The position numbers were made by a program, and so were the translations under genes. A DNA stretch of 64,000 nucleotides from Mucilaginibacter boryungensis (GTDB lineage Bacteria; Bacteroidota; Bacteroidia; Sphingobacteriales; Sphingobacteriaceae). The notes under the pieces are model-generated. The model was not told where the DNA came from, searched no databases, and saw nothing but the letters and a program-made list of their open reading frames with translations. The stretch lies in assembly GCF_015221995.1 (NCBI RefSeq), contig NZ_JADFFM010000002.1, positions 558,001 through 622,000 of the forward strand, read 5' to 3'. Below, one piece after another: positions 18,640 through 27,414 of this stretch; positions within the stretch are counted from its first letter, which is position 1, and each line of letters begins with the position of its first letter.

Positions 18640-19317
18640 ATGCAATCCGTTGAAGATTTTTACGATCAGCTAAGTTCGCGCTATACCGACCTGATCAGCA
18701 AGTGCGTACCACGTTACGATGAGTTGTTTTTTAACTTGTTTTATTACTTGCCCCATGACTTATCCCCCCGGCAGATATTAGACCTGGGCTGCGGTACGGG
18801 CAACCTAACCAAAGCGGCTTTAAAACATTTTCCTGATGCTGATATCCACGCGCTGGACCTATCTGCCGAGATATTGAATGAGTGCAGGACACGCTTTAAA
18901 GATAACACCAACATCCATTATCATCAGCAAGATTTTAGTAACCTCGATTTCCCCGATGAAGGTTTCGACCTGATCATCTCCAGCATTGCTATCCATCACA
19001 TTGTAGATGAAGAGAAGGCCAAATTATACAGCAAATTACATCGCATTTTAAAGCCGGGCGGCGTATTTGTTTTTGCCGACCAGACACGGGGCATTACTGA
19101 AGAAATATATCAAAAACACATTACCCGCTGGAAAGAAGAAGCCCTGAAGCTGGGATCGACCGAAGCCGACTGGCAATTATGGATGGCCCACCAGGACGCG
19201 CACGATCATCATACCCCCGTAGGCTGGCACTTGAAAGAGTTGGAAGCCGCCGGATTTAGCCAGGTTGATGTGATATGGAAAAACATCATGTGGGCGGTGA
19301 TCTGGAGCAGAAAATAG
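18640..19317 (+). CDS. Class I SAM-dependent methyltransferase
   Basis: A 225-residue protein with the Methyltransf_25/11 fold. Motif I is ILDLGCGTGNLTKAA near residue 48, the acidic residue after strand 2 is in IHALDLSAE, and motif post-I/IV is FDLIISSIAIHHI. RILKPGGVFVFADQTRG matches motif V. The substrate cannot be told; the many His residues near HQDAHDHHTPVGWH are unusual but fit the C-terminal cap of small-molecule enzymes. A strong terminator follows immediately. Confidence 0.85.
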   Translation: MQSVEDFYDQLSSRYTDLISKCVPRYDELFFNLFYYLPHDLSPRQILDLGCGTGNLTKAALKHFPDADIHALDLSAEILNECRTRFKDNTNIHYHQQDFSNLDFPDEGFDLIISSIAIHHIVDEEKAKLYSKLHRILKPGGVFVFADQTRGITEEIYQKHITRWKEEALKLGSTEADWQLWMAHQDAHDHHTPVGWHLKELEAAGFSQVDVIWKNIMWAVIWSRK

Positions 19318-19347
19318 AAAGCGCCCCAAATATTCGGGGCGCTTTTT
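19318..19347 (+). terminator. Terminator of the methyltransferase gene
   Basis: AAAGCGCCCC pairs with GGGGCGCTTT over an eight-base loop, followed by T. Confidence 0.85.
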
Positions 19348-19357
19348 ATCTAACTTT

Positions 19358-19385
19358 TGTCATTGCGAACAATAGCATGGCAATG
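19358..19385 (+). repeat. 'gtcattgcga' dispersed repeat
   Basis: GTCATTGCGAACAATAGCATGGCAAT matches the copies at 24817-24846 and 25053-25085. Confidence 0.6.
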
Positions 19386-19390
19386 ATAAC

Positions 19391-21829
19391 TTACTTCCGG
19401 TCTTCCAGGCCATCCACAATAAATTCCTTCTTCAACTTAATATCCTCGCTGGATTGGCCTATGCGCACTTCAAACGCGCCTGGTTCAACAGTCCAGTTCA
19501 TGTTTTTATCAAGTAAAGCCATATCATCAGGATGAATGGTAAAGCTTACCGTTTTCTTTTCTCCCGGGTTTAGCGTCACGCGTTCAAAGCCACGCAGGTC
19601 GCTATCGTAAGTGGTTACGCTGCTTACCTTATCTTTCAGGTAAAGCTCAACCACATCATCTCCTTTTACTTTGCCGGTGTTGGTTACATCAACGGTAACA
19701 ATAACATCCTGTTGGTTGGCTACACGTGCCGGTGCGGTAAGGTTACTATATTCAAATGTGGTATAACTTAAGCCATAGCCAAAAGGATATAGCGCGCCAT
19801 TAACGCTGGTTTTGCCATAACCATTTGGCCCGCTGGTAGGCTGGTTAGCCTGCGATGCCGGTTTGAACGGAAAGTTAAACTCAATTTGACCTGTGGTTTT
19901 TGGGAAAGTGATAGACAGCTTACCGCCCGGATTATTATCGCCAAACAAAGTTTCAGCAATCACTCTGCCACTTTCCGGACCAGGGAACCAGGCTTCTAAA
20001 ATTGCGGGTACGTAGCGGTTCTCCCAATTAATGGTTAGCGGCTGACCGTTGATCATTACCATAACTACTGGCTTGCCTGTTGCCTGCATAGCCTGTACCA
20101 ATTTCAACTGGCGACCTGGCAAACCTAAGCCCGTACGCGATAAACTTTCGCCTACGCGCTTTTCATCCTCGCCTACAACAACCACAATTACATCGGCTTC
20201 CTTAGCACGGTTAACGGCATTGTTTATTTCGTTATCTTCCTCTTTGGTCAACGGCGTTTCAATGATCTCGCTTTCGGGCCAGGTGGCATCAACTACATCG
20301 CAGCCTTTAGCCCCAATTACCACACCCTTATTGCCCACATAGTTCTGTATGCCTTCCAATACCGATATTACTTTATTGTGCGATGGGCCGTACCTGCTGG
20401 TGGCATAACCTACATTGGTAGCCAACGGACCGGTAACTAATATCCTTGGTGTCTTTTTCAAATCAAGCGGCAGCAGGTTACCTTCATTTTTTAATAGTAC
20501 CATGCTTTCTCGGTTCATTTTCAGGCCCATTTCCAGCGCCTCTTTGTTCTGCACTATTTTATCGGCAGCTTTTGGATCTTTTACGTAAGGCTCATCAAAT
20601 AACCCCAAACGGAATTTCACCCGCAGCACATCGGCCACGCGGCTGTCCAGAGTTTTCATAGACACTTTGCCTTCGTTCACTAATTCGCGCAGGGGCATTA
20701 TAAAGGTTTGCGGCATGGTAAAGTTGGTACGAACATTTAAACCCGCTTCTACCGTTTGGCGTACTGCCTCTTTATAAGTATCGGCCACGTGGTGTTTGCT
20801 AAAAAGGTATTCTACTGCTTCACTATCGCTTACTACATAGCCATTAAAGCCAAACTTTTGTCGCAATAGCTCTGTAAGGAAATAATAACTACCTGTGATG
20901 GGGACGCCGTTCCAATCGTTATAACTGCTCATTACTCCCATCGGGTGCGCTTCCTGTATTACCCTGCGGAAGGGGTACAGATAAATTTGCTCCATTTCGC
21001 GCGGCGCAACATGCGGATCGGTACGGGCATTGCCGTCGCGGCCGCCTTTAGGGACACTATATACGGCAAAGTGCTTCAGGGTTGATGCTACACCCTCTTC
21101 CTGGATACCCAGCACCATTTGCTTGCCCAGTTCAGCTATCAGGTAGGGGTTTTCGCCGTAGCATTCCACCACACGGCCCCAGCGTTGATCGCGGGCGGGA
21201 TCCAATATCGGGGCGTATACATTGGTATAACCCAGCGCTTTGGCTTCGCGGCCAACTACCTGACCGGCAGTACGTACCAGGTTTTTATCCCAGGTAGCGC
21301 CAATGCTGATAGGCGCCGGCAGCGAGGTAGCCCTATCGTGGTTCAATCCGTGGATGCCCTCGTTGGTGAAATCAACCGGGATGCCCATGCGGGTTTCTTC
21401 TATAAACCATTTTTGGATGGTGTTGATAGCGCCCGCGTGCTTACTGTAAGGATAGGAATATTGCGAGTTTGCCGCGTCGGTGTGCGATGCCAGGCTGTTC
21501 AGTTCCTCGTCTATATTGGCAATGCCATCTTTCCAAACTTCGTTTTTCCAGCTTGGGGCAGGCATTTCCTCCTTCAATACGCGCTTGTAGCCGTATAAGG
21601 TGGCCATCTGACAGGTTTTCTCGTCAACCGTCATTTGGCTGAGCAGATCGGTAATGCGTTTTTCTATGGGCTGAGTGGGGTCTTCAAAAACGTCCTTCTT
21701 GCCGTTCTTGTTAAAGTCTATCCAGCCTTTGTGATAAATGTTCTTTTCCTGCGCTTGTGTGCTGATGGTCAAAGCAACCAGTGCCGACGATGCCAGGTAA
21801 ATACGTAATAATTGGTAACTTCTTTTCAT
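19391..21829 (-). CDS. bglX: Glycoside hydrolase family 3 beta-glucosidase
   Basis: An 812-residue periplasmic enzyme with signal peptide (MKRSYQLLRIYLASSALVALTISTQA by eye). The GH3 N-domain TIM barrel covers about 90-400, with PVDFTNEGIHGLNHDRATSL and the Lys-His type substrate loop in TLKHFAVYSVPKGGRDGN. The nucleophile Asp is in GYVVSDSEAVEYLF. The C-domain (about 430-650) includes VVVVGEDEKRVGESLSRTGL, which can carry the acid/base Glu. A fibronectin III-like C-terminus ends in FEVRIGQSSEDIKLK. It cleaves beta-glucosides or beta-xylosides from oligosaccharides. The frame extends 10 codons upstream; ATG 21829 best fits the signal peptide. Confidence 0.93.
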   Translation of the reverse strand: MKRSYQLLRIYLASSALVALTISTQAQEKNIYHKGWIDFNKNGKKDVFEDPTQPIEKRITDLLSQMTVDEKTCQMATLYGYKRVLKEEMPAPSWKNEVWKDGIANIDEELNSLASHTDAANSQYSYPYSKHAGAINTIQKWFIEETRMGIPVDFTNEGIHGLNHDRATSLPAPISIGATWDKNLVRTAGQVVGREAKALGYTNVYAPILDPARDQRWGRVVECYGENPYLIAELGKQMVLGIQEEGVASTLKHFAVYSVPKGGRDGNARTDPHVAPREMEQIYLYPFRRVIQEAHPMGVMSSYNDWNGVPITGSYYFLTELLRQKFGFNGYVVSDSEAVEYLFSKHHVADTYKEAVRQTVEAGLNVRTNFTMPQTFIMPLRELVNEGKVSMKTLDSRVADVLRVKFRLGLFDEPYVKDPKAADKIVQNKEALEMGLKMNRESMVLLKNEGNLLPLDLKKTPRILVTGPLATNVGYATSRYGPSHNKVISVLEGIQNYVGNKGVVIGAKGCDVVDATWPESEIIETPLTKEEDNEINNAVNRAKEADVIVVVVGEDEKRVGESLSRTGLGLPGRQLKLVQAMQATGKPVVMVMINGQPLTINWENRYVPAILEAWFPGPESGRVIAETLFGDNNPGGKLSITFPKTTGQIEFNFPFKPASQANQPTSGPNGYGKTSVNGALYPFGYGLSYTTFEYSNLTAPARVANQQDVIVTVDVTNTGKVKGDDVVELYLKDKVSSVTTYDSDLRGFERVTLNPGEKKTVSFTIHPDDMALLDKNMNWTVEPGAFEVRIGQSSEDIKLKKEFIVDGLEDRK

Positions 21830-21856
21830 TTGGTTTATAATGCAGTATATACCCTC

Positions 21857-21864
21857 CAAAGGTA
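21857..21864 (-). promoter_or_regulatory. -7 element of the GH3 gene
   Basis: TACCTTTG on the minus strand matches TAnnTTTG, 28 bases before the ATG. No clear -33 box at the usual distance. Confidence 0.4.
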
Positions 21865-22014
21865 GTTTTCACTTACAATAAAAATTAAAGCTGATATGCA
21901 GAAAATTCAAATGAATTGTCGGAACCTGTATTTATAAGATCTATTGATGACAAGATAGTTTGATTAAGTAAACGGATCGGTGAAATCGATATATAAATCT
22001 GTGTAATCATTAAT

Positions 22015-22716
22015 TTAATGATTATGCTTTTTATGAATATCCTTCACCAAACACAATTTTTTGATCTCTTCAAGCTTAATCACAAAGGGCGCGTATTTCA
22101 GGCGGTTGCCTACCATTTCGGTGGTATTGTCCGAATGCGCAATTACTTCGTCGGGGTTATCGCCGGCCAGCAGGCGTTTGTACATGCGGTAGTCGCCCCA
22201 TTCAATATAATAAACTTCGCCGGGTAGTATTTTTGTATCGTGAATTACCTTTAAGGCTACCCAGCAGCCGTTTTCTAAGTAAGGATACATGGAGTGGCCC
22301 CAAACTGGCAAGGCAAAGTCGCAATCCTCTATCCCGGGGAAATTCATGTGGCCTACGGGGTTGGCATCGTTAATATCGTTATAAACCTCTACCCCCGATG
22401 CCGTGGCGATCACCTCGTACATGGGGATGCCTTCAAAAATAGGTTTTTTAGCGCTATTTTCTGTAATTTCTTGTTTTTTAGGTGGATTTATATAATCTCT
22501 GTATTTTTCTTTAAATATCTTTAATTTTTCAGGATCGATGTTCTGTCGGCTCTTGATAATTTCAGTAATTGAACTGGCCGAATTGAATCCCAGCACTTCC
22601 GCTAATTGGATATTCCCTGTAAAGGCTTTCCCCTTTAACTGATTATAAAGTATAATAAATTCCAGCGTTTCGGGGCGCACGGTTTTTATTTTCGATGGCT
22701 TTTCGGGTAGTTTCAT
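22015..22716 (-). CDS. S24 (LexA/repressor-like) peptidase regulator
   Basis: A 233-residue protein with an N-terminal helical DNA-binding-like part (residues 15-65, EFIILYNQLKGKAFTGNIQL) and a C-terminal S24 domain. The catalytic Ser is in WGHSMYPYLENG and the Lys is likely that in DYRMYKRLL. A possible self-cleavage segment is around ATASGVEV, near residue 110. Such proteins are phage-type or SOS-linked repressors, cleaved when RecA filaments form. The divergent gap upstream holds a self-complementary word repeat, and two small genes run away from it. The regulated targets are not known. Confidence 0.85.
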   Translation of the reverse strand: MKLPEKPSKIKTVRPETLEFIILYNQLKGKAFTGNIQLAEVLGFNSASSITEIIKSRQNIDPEKLKIFKEKYRDYINPPKKQEITENSAKKPIFEGIPMYEVIATASGVEVYNDINDANPVGHMNFPGIEDCDFALPVWGHSMYPYLENGCWVALKVIHDTKILPGEVYYIEWGDYRMYKRLLAGDNPDEVIAHSDNTTEMVGNRLKYAPFVIKLEEIKKLCLVKDIHKKHNH

Positions 22717-22850
22717 AATGTGGAAAACTTCTTTACTAATTTCTTTAGTATTATAAAGATATCTCTGTATATTTGTTCATTCAATAATCAAAATTAGGAT
22801 TAATAATCAATAAAACAAATAATTATAAATAAAGAAGTACAGAGATAGTG

Positions 22851-22930
22851 GTTAGAGATTGGTTAATTTAAGATTAGTTAGCAAATCTCACCGACAACCC
22901 CCAATCTCTAATCTTAAAATCTAATCTTTA
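22851..22930. repeat. Self-complementary word repeat ('agagattgg / ccaatctct')
   Basis: The left arm has 'agagattgg' and 'aagattag'. The right arm has 'ccaatctct', 'ctaatctt' and 'ctaatctt' again. It lies between the S24 regulator and a divergent small gene. Confidence 0.6.
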
Positions 22931-22936
22931 AACAAC

Positions 22937-23140
22937 ATGCACCTCGCTTATTCCGCACTACGCACAACGGGCAAACGCCCAGGTAACAACCGGGCCACTG
23001 CCCGCTACCGGGGTTACCGGGCCGCTTGTGAAAAGCACCGGGAAACCATTGCCCAGATACAACAGTATTTGCCCGACTGGCAGCCGCGGCCCCCCAGCCC
23101 CCTGAAGAGGGAGCCGGTTCGAAATTTAATCAGCATATAA
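22937..23140 (+). CDS. Small basic hypothetical protein with repeat-derived tail
   Basis: A 67-residue protein. The first 50 residues (LRTTGKRPGNNRATARYRGY and an amphipathic helix with CEKHRETIAQIQQYLPDW) are basic and could bind nucleic acid. The last 17 residues (from RPPSPLKREP) are encoded by an intergenic CCCCCAGCCCCCT-type repeat, so the natural C-terminus was probably replaced. I do not recognise a family. It lies divergent to the S24 regulator and 68 bases before another small gene. Confidence 0.5.
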   Translation: MHLAYSALRTTGKRPGNNRATARYRGYRAACEKHRETIAQIQQYLPDWQPRPPSPLKREPVRNLISI

Positions 23141-23198
23141 TCAAAAATAATCCCTGTTCACTACAATCAAATGCTCCCCCTTCAGGGGGCTGGGGGGC
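23090..23198. repeat. Inverted pair of C-rich 'PPSPLKRE' repeats
   Basis: 'ccccccagccccctgaag' at about 23090 and its reverse complement 'cttcagggggctgggggg' at about 23180 flank a short spacer. Relatives are at 33475-33545, 36917-37003 and 28366-28385. Confidence 0.7.
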
Positions 23199-23208
23199 TA
23201 CTAACACC

Positions 23209-23622
23209 ATGATAAAAATTCCGCACAAATTGAAGAATGAGCTTTGGTGGCTCATTATCTCGGTCGACTTTGATTACAGCCGTATTGCCATTGCCGACTA
23301 TGAACTTAACGGCGAAATACTCACCCTTTGGTTAGAGGATAAACAGAATTACAAAAACGCGCTGGACGAATGCCTGCAGGCCGATATCCACATTAAGCAA
23401 TTTGCCCGCATTATTAAAACCGAGGGACTGAACAGCTACGAGGGCACGCGGGTACACCCCGACAAAAACTTCGCCTACAAAAGCCGCATCGCCATTAACG
23501 AACCTATCCGCTGGTATAAAGAAGACGCATCGGCCAGCGAACAGACCTGGGCGCGCGAAGCTATGCTGAAAGCCATTTTAACCCAATTGGTAGAGACGGA
23601 GATCTATGCAGAGAGTGTTTAA
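23209..23622 (+). CDS. Hypothetical soluble protein
   Basis: A 137-residue protein of mixed alpha/beta character, rich in Trp and Tyr (NELWWLIISVDFDYSRIAIA) with an acidic middle and no signal peptide. It starts at ATG 23209, right after the second C-rich repeat, and converges on the MBL-fold gene. No family is recognised. Its place with the S24 regulator and a small basic gene suggests a small accessory cassette, which is an inference from order only. Confidence 0.6.
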   Translation: MIKIPHKLKNELWWLIISVDFDYSRIAIADYELNGEILTLWLEDKQNYKNALDECLQADIHIKQFARIIKTEGLNSYEGTRVHPDKNFAYKSRIAINEPIRWYKEDASASEQTWAREAMLKAILTQLVETEIYAESV

Positions 23623-23634
23623 CGAACCGTCTGT

Positions 23635-24396
23635 TTACAGCTCCAGTTTCAGGCCGTCGTAGGCGAGTTTGATGTTGGGGGGCAGCTGCCTGCTCACGTC
23701 CTCGTGCCGCCCCAGGCGGTGGCTGATATGCGTAAAATAGGTAGTCCCCGCGCCCATTTCCTGGGCAAAGGCAACCGCCTCGTCAAAGGTGAAATGCGAG
23801 ATATGCTTATCAAACTGCAGGGCATTGATCACTAATACCTTCGAGCCCCTGATCTTCTCTTTCTCCACATCGCTCACCGTTTTGGCATCGGTGATATAGG
23901 TAAAATCCTTTATCCGGAAGCCCCATACCGGCAACTTATAATGCATCACCTCTATAGGGGTGAAATACACCTTGCCAATATTAAACGGCTCGATGCCGAT
24001 AGTATGCAGGTTAATTTGCGGGATACCGGGGTATTTAAAATCGTGGAAGATGTAGGCGAACTCCCTTCGCAGCGTTTCCTGAACACGCTCGTCGGCGTAA
24101 ACATCTATAGCCTGCTGCTGGCGATAGTTGAAAGCGCGTACATCATCCAGTCCGGCAACATGGTCTTTATGTTCGTGGGTAAACAAAATGGCGTCCAGGT
24201 GCTTTACACCGGCGCGCAGCATCTGGTAACGGAAATCGGGGCCCGAGTCTATCACAATTACCTCGCCCTCTGCCTCCAGCAAAACCGAGGTGCGCAGGCG
24301 CTTGTCGCGCGCATCTGTTGATGTGCATACCTTGCAATCGCAGGCAATAACTGGTACCCCCTGCGATGTTCCGGTGCCTAAAAAGGTGACTGTCAC
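23635..24396 (-). CDS. MBL-fold metallohydrolase (PhnP-like)
   Basis: A 253-residue metallo-beta-lactamase-fold enzyme. The metal motif is FTHEHKDHVAGLDDVRAFN, with upstream ligands in VIDSGPDFRYQML and the later THISHRLG. The N-terminus VTFLGTGTSQGVPVIACDC has a pair of Cys (CDCKVC) typical of PhnP-like phosphodiesterases that cleave cyclic phosphate esters. It starts with GTG at 24396, which overlaps the TGA of the upstream gene as GTGA, so translation is coupled. No phn genes are near, so the substrate is uncertain. Confidence 0.88.
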   Translation of the reverse strand: MTVTFLGTGTSQGVPVIACDCKVCTSTDARDKRLRTSVLLEAEGEVIVIDSGPDFRYQMLRAGVKHLDAILFTHEHKDHVAGLDDVRAFNYRQQQAIDVYADERVQETLRREFAYIFHDFKYPGIPQINLHTIGIEPFNIGKVYFTPIEVMHYKLPVWGFRIKDFTYITDAKTVSDVEKEKIRGSKVLVINALQFDKHISHFTFDEAVAFAQEMGAGTTYFTHISHRLGRHEDVSRQLPPNIKLAYDGLKLEL

Positions 24397-24656
24397 AGCG
24401 CTAATTTTGTTTGTTTAAGCTGATGTAAAAAAGCAATTTGCTTATCGTCCAGCAGGTTTTGATCTATCTCTACTTCGCGCGCCAGTTCGGCCAGCGCTTG
24501 TATGCGGCTCTCCAGGTTGCTGAACTTATTAACAACCACCATCCTATTATGTTGTAATAAACAAGCGCCGGTTTTAAAGTTGCCCCGCTCGTAACGTACC
24601 CTGTACCCCGCGCTTTTTAGCAGCAGTTCCAGTTTTTCCAGCGTATGGGCCGTCAT
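24393..24656 (-). CDS. Small hypothetical protein coupled to the MBL hydrolase
   Basis: An 87-residue protein (ATG at 24656; another ATG at 24665 is also possible). It has a compact alpha/beta look: HTLEKLELLLKSAGYRVRYE, then NFKTGACLLQHNRMVVVNKF and a C-terminal helical pair. I know similar short proteins beside MBL hydrolases in Bacteroidota but no assigned function. It overlaps the MBL gene by 4 bases. Confidence 0.7.
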   Translation of the reverse strand: MTAHTLEKLELLLKSAGYRVRYERGNFKTGACLLQHNRMVVVNKFSNLESRIQALAELAREVEIDQNLLDDKQIAFLHQLKQTKLAL

Positions 24657-24725
24657 GGTGAGCATGGTTTCAAAATTAGTAAAATTGGTCGTAATTTATA
24701 TCGATATCATTACGTCCTTCGCCCC

Positions 24726-24768
24726 CACCACGTCATAGTGAGCGCCAGCGAACTATCCCCGTTATGCA
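24726..24768 (+). repeat. 43-bp repeat, left copy
   Basis: The sequence from CACCACGTCATAG to CGTTATGCA is identical, in reverse complement, to 28397-28439. The pair brackets the OLD islet. Confidence 0.85.
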
Positions 24769-24816
24769 GGGTCACAACGCGCGCCATCTTTTTCCTTAAG
24801 GCCCCTACTTACCAAT

Positions 24817-24846
24817 TTGTCATTGCGAGCGGTAGCGTGGCAATCT
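24817..24846 (+). repeat. 'gtcattgcga' dispersed repeat
   Basis: GTCATTGCGAGCGGTAGCGT, then GGCAATCTC; the same family as 19358 and 25053. Confidence 0.65.
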
Positions 24847-24905
24847 CGTAGTATCAAGGGCAGTTTGCCTATCAACGTCAGTCCGCTCATAGCCGCGGTG
24901 GCCTA

Positions 24906-24929
24906 GTTCTTTTCCTTGATGAAAAGAAC
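24906..24929. repeat. Perfect palindrome GTTCTTTTC/GAAAAGAAC
   Basis: A 9-bp stem with a six-base centre. It sits in the 489-base gap 24666-25154, which contains only repeats: the 43-bp copy, two 'gtcattgcga' copies, this hairpin and a C/G-rich stretch. Confidence 0.6.
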
Positions 24930-25052
24930 GAAAAATCAAGACGAAAAAAAAGCTTCTGCCCGCCCTGCGTTTCAAATTTTCGCAAGAGAGCGATTTGAAA
25001 CGGCATTCCCGCTTACGCCGGCCCGCTTTTTCGTCAGGTTTGCGCTCATCAG

Positions 25053-25085
25053 TTCGTCATTGCGAGGAACGAAGCAATCTCAACG
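25053..25085 (+). repeat. 'gtcattgcga' dispersed repeat
   Basis: GTCATTGCGAGGAACGAAGC followed by AATCTCAAC, the most consensus-like copy in the window. Confidence 0.7.
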
Positions 25086-25154
25086 GTAGCAGGTTGTTAC
25101 AATTGCAGTTTACTACAAGCGGAGGACGCTTGCGGTAGCGTGGGGATAGTCAGT

Positions 25155-25433
25155 TTATTTTAAGGTCAGTAACAATGATTTTTGTTTATCAGAAAATGAA
25201 ACGTAGCCATTAATCTCACTTATTCCTTTATTAAGAACATGCAAATCTTGAGTATGTTGTAATGCAGGATGCTTTTCGTAATCGTTTTTAGTTTCAAATT
25301 TGATATAACCGTTCTTATCAAACAATATTCCGGGAAATCCTTTTAAATGATGATACCATTTACCGTCTTCCCTATATAAGGAATGCATTGCACTAAGTGA
25401 TAAAAGTAGGTTCAATTTCTTACCAGTTATCAT
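25155..25433 (-). CDS. Small partner of the OLD nuclease (unknown function)
   Basis: A 92-residue protein that starts 22 bases after the OLD gene on the same strand, so the two are very likely one operon. The pattern GFPGILFDKNGYIKFETKND followed by GISEINGYVSF looks like a small beta-rich domain. It reminds me of short modules at the ends of some HNH or McrA-type restriction proteins, but only weakly. There is no signal peptide and no obvious catalytic triad. It is AT-rich like the OLD gene and unlike the flanks. Confidence 0.65.
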   Translation of the reverse strand: MITGKKLNLLLSLSAMHSLYREDGKWYHHLKGFPGILFDKNGYIKFETKNDYEKHPALQHTQDLHVLNKGISEINGYVSFSDKQKSLLLTLK

Positions 25434-25455
25434 GACTCACATCGTTAGTCTTAAT

Positions 25456-27414
25456 TCATTTTTCATTAAAAAGATCATTGATTTCAGTAAATACTTTTTC
25501 GAAATTCTTTAATGTCACGCTGCTAAAGAATTTTTCATCTACACCCTTAGATGCCAATTTATTAGCAGGCCTATAATGATTAAAGGTCGTTATGTTGAGA
25601 AATTTACTTATCTGAACAAGGATAGGTTTTATCTTGTCGTTTAGCTGATCTATAGTTATAGCACTTGAGAATGCTTCGTTATAGAATTTCAAATAATCAT
25701 TTTTCTCAAACAAATCTTCAATATCAGCACTAGTGTAATCTTCTAAAAATTCATCAAAAAATCGTATCTTTTTTTTGTTAATTATTCGGTGTTCAACCAA
25801 ATCATCAAGCTTTGATTTGCCTTTAGCATCTTTAAATGTATCCAATAGACAAACAATAGACAAATCACTCCCTCTTAATAAAGATATAAACGTTGATACC
25901 TTGTCTAATCCGCCAGTCGGAACAATGGTAATCTTTTCATTTAGCCCGGTTCTGCCTAATGATTGTAATAGGGAGGACATTACTTGCAAATAAAGTAAAT
26001 CGCTAGCGCCCTCTACTAGTAAGTTGTGCTTAGAAATAAACAAGTTTTGAGCGATATCATAACCAAGTGCAGCTTGTAGTGGAAATAATGTATTAGGATC
26101 TTTTTCTTGAATACTATTAGATATAATTGAACCTTTTTCAGTTTCTAAAACAGTTCTTACCTTTTCCAAATTATGAGATTCAATCATAAATGGAGAGTGG
26201 GTAGTATATATTATCTGATAGTTCTCAGATAAATCTTTTAAAAACCTAAGTAAATTATTTTGGGCTGAAGCATGTAAATTTAAACCAGGTTCATCCAATA
26301 GTAAAATGTAGTTGTTAGAATTATCTTCTTGTATTTTCTTAAACCAAACTAAAAATGAAAAAAACCAGTTGAAGCCCTTACTCCTGTTTTTGAGAGGTAA
26401 CGATACACCTGATCGTCTATTTTTAACTCTTATATCAAGTATATGTTCTACTACCTTAACATCTTTTATTGTTTCGGTTTGTCCATACGCATTCCTAGTA
26501 GTTCTTTCAACTTCTTGTTCTCGTTTATCTATATCAAAAATAATTTCGAGGTTATTATTTGATCCCCAATATTTGAACAGTTCATTAGTTATTGTTGCCT
26601 GAGTTGCTTCTAGTTCAGCTTTAAAATCTTCATAGTTGTCGGAGTTTATTAATTCATTAACATTAATATCTGCTAAATCAAATAAAGCTTTAGCTGTTTT
26701 CAATTCTTCATCATCTAACTCATCATTTTGGAGATTTTCAATGCTAATTCGAGAAGGTAAAGCGTAATATTCATCATAATATAAAAACTTCGGAAGGTTT
26801 TTAGAAAGATGAACTCTGGATATATATTCACCAATTGGGTCTTGTGCCCAATTCCATTTGTTTTCGAAATATTTTTTTAACGTAGCTATGCCTTTTGTGA
26901 GATTTTCGTCTTTATATTCAGCGATTAACGCCTCTAAATTTTTTGTATTTTTTACCAAATAAAGTTTGTCATTTAGGGTTTTACTTGATATACCTAATGA
27001 TGATGTTTTATTTTCAATAAATTTTTTGCTATCACACGAGATATTATTATAAGTACGGCTATTTGAAAACTTATAATTAATAATTAATGACTTTTGGGTA
27101 AATATACCATCACCAACATCTGCACTAATAGCCTTCAGTATATCTTCAGAGATACTATATGTAGCCGTTATGGCTTTAGGATCGTCCCCACTTTTATCAA
27201 GGCTTTTTTTCTCTTTGCGAGGGTAATCATGAGTAGGGGTAAACTTGAATTTTTTATCATCCACAAAATAGTTAGATTTAGCAAGCGCCTCTAATACAGA
27301 AGTCTTGCCTGACTCGTTCATCCCAACGAGAATCGTTATGTCATCTTCAATGTCGAATTGCTGTTCGGTTTCGATGCATTTGTATTTATGGATTACTAGT
27401 TGTTTTAGTTTCAT
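25456..27414 (-). CDS. OLD-family ATP-dependent endonuclease (ABC ATPase + TOPRIM)
   Basis: A 652-residue protein. Walker A is GMNESGKT at residues 31-38. The ABC-type Walker B and D-loop region is YILLLDEPGLNLHASAQ near residue 370, with the switch His in YTTHSPFMIES. The C-terminal TOPRIM nuclease domain has the Glu in LLVEGASDLLYLQ (about 466) and Asp residues in SIVCLLDTFKD (about 525). OLD proteins cut DNA and are mostly anti-phage factors (P2 Old, GajA of Gabija, AriA-type). No UvrD-like helicase is adjacent, so it is not a standard Gabija. The gene is AT-rich (about one third GC by eye against about half in the flanks), which suggests transfer. Confidence 0.9.
   Translation of the reverse strand: MKLKQLVIHKYKCIETEQQFDIEDDITILVGMNESGKTSVLEALAKSNYFVDDKKFKFTPTHDYPRKEKKSLDKSGDDPKAITATYSISEDILKAISADVGDGIFTQKSLIINYKFSNSRTYNNISCDSKKFIENKTSSLGISSKTLNDKLYLVKNTKNLEALIAEYKDENLTKGIATLKKYFENKWNWAQDPIGEYISRVHLSKNLPKFLYYDEYYALPSRISIENLQNDELDDEELKTAKALFDLADINVNELINSDNYEDFKAELEATQATITNELFKYWGSNNNLEIIFDIDKREQEVERTTRNAYGQTETIKDVKVVEHILDIRVKNRRSGVSLPLKNRSKGFNWFFSFLVWFKKIQEDNSNNYILLLDEPGLNLHASAQNNLLRFLKDLSENYQIIYTTHSPFMIESHNLEKVRTVLETEKGSIISNSIQEKDPNTLFPLQAALGYDIAQNLFISKHNLLVEGASDLLYLQVMSSLLQSLGRTGLNEKITIVPTGGLDKVSTFISLLRGSDLSIVCLLDTFKDAKGKSKLDDLVEHRIINKKKIRFFDEFLEDYTSADIEDLFEKNDYLKFYNEAFSSAITIDQLNDKIKPILVQISKFLNITTFNHYRPANKLASKGVDEKFFSSVTLKNFEKVFTEINDLFNEK

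Noticed and set aside
21119..21598. 159-codon plus-strand ORF inside the GH3 gene
   Set aside because: Antisense to conserved GH3 barrel sequence.
22851..22930. CRISPR array
   Set aside because: The repeated words are short, irregular and inverted, with no constant repeat and unique spacers; no cas genes are seen.
25456..27414. Gabija system
   Set aside because: The OLD protein would fit GajA, but no UvrD-like GajB is next to it; the neighbour has only 92 residues.
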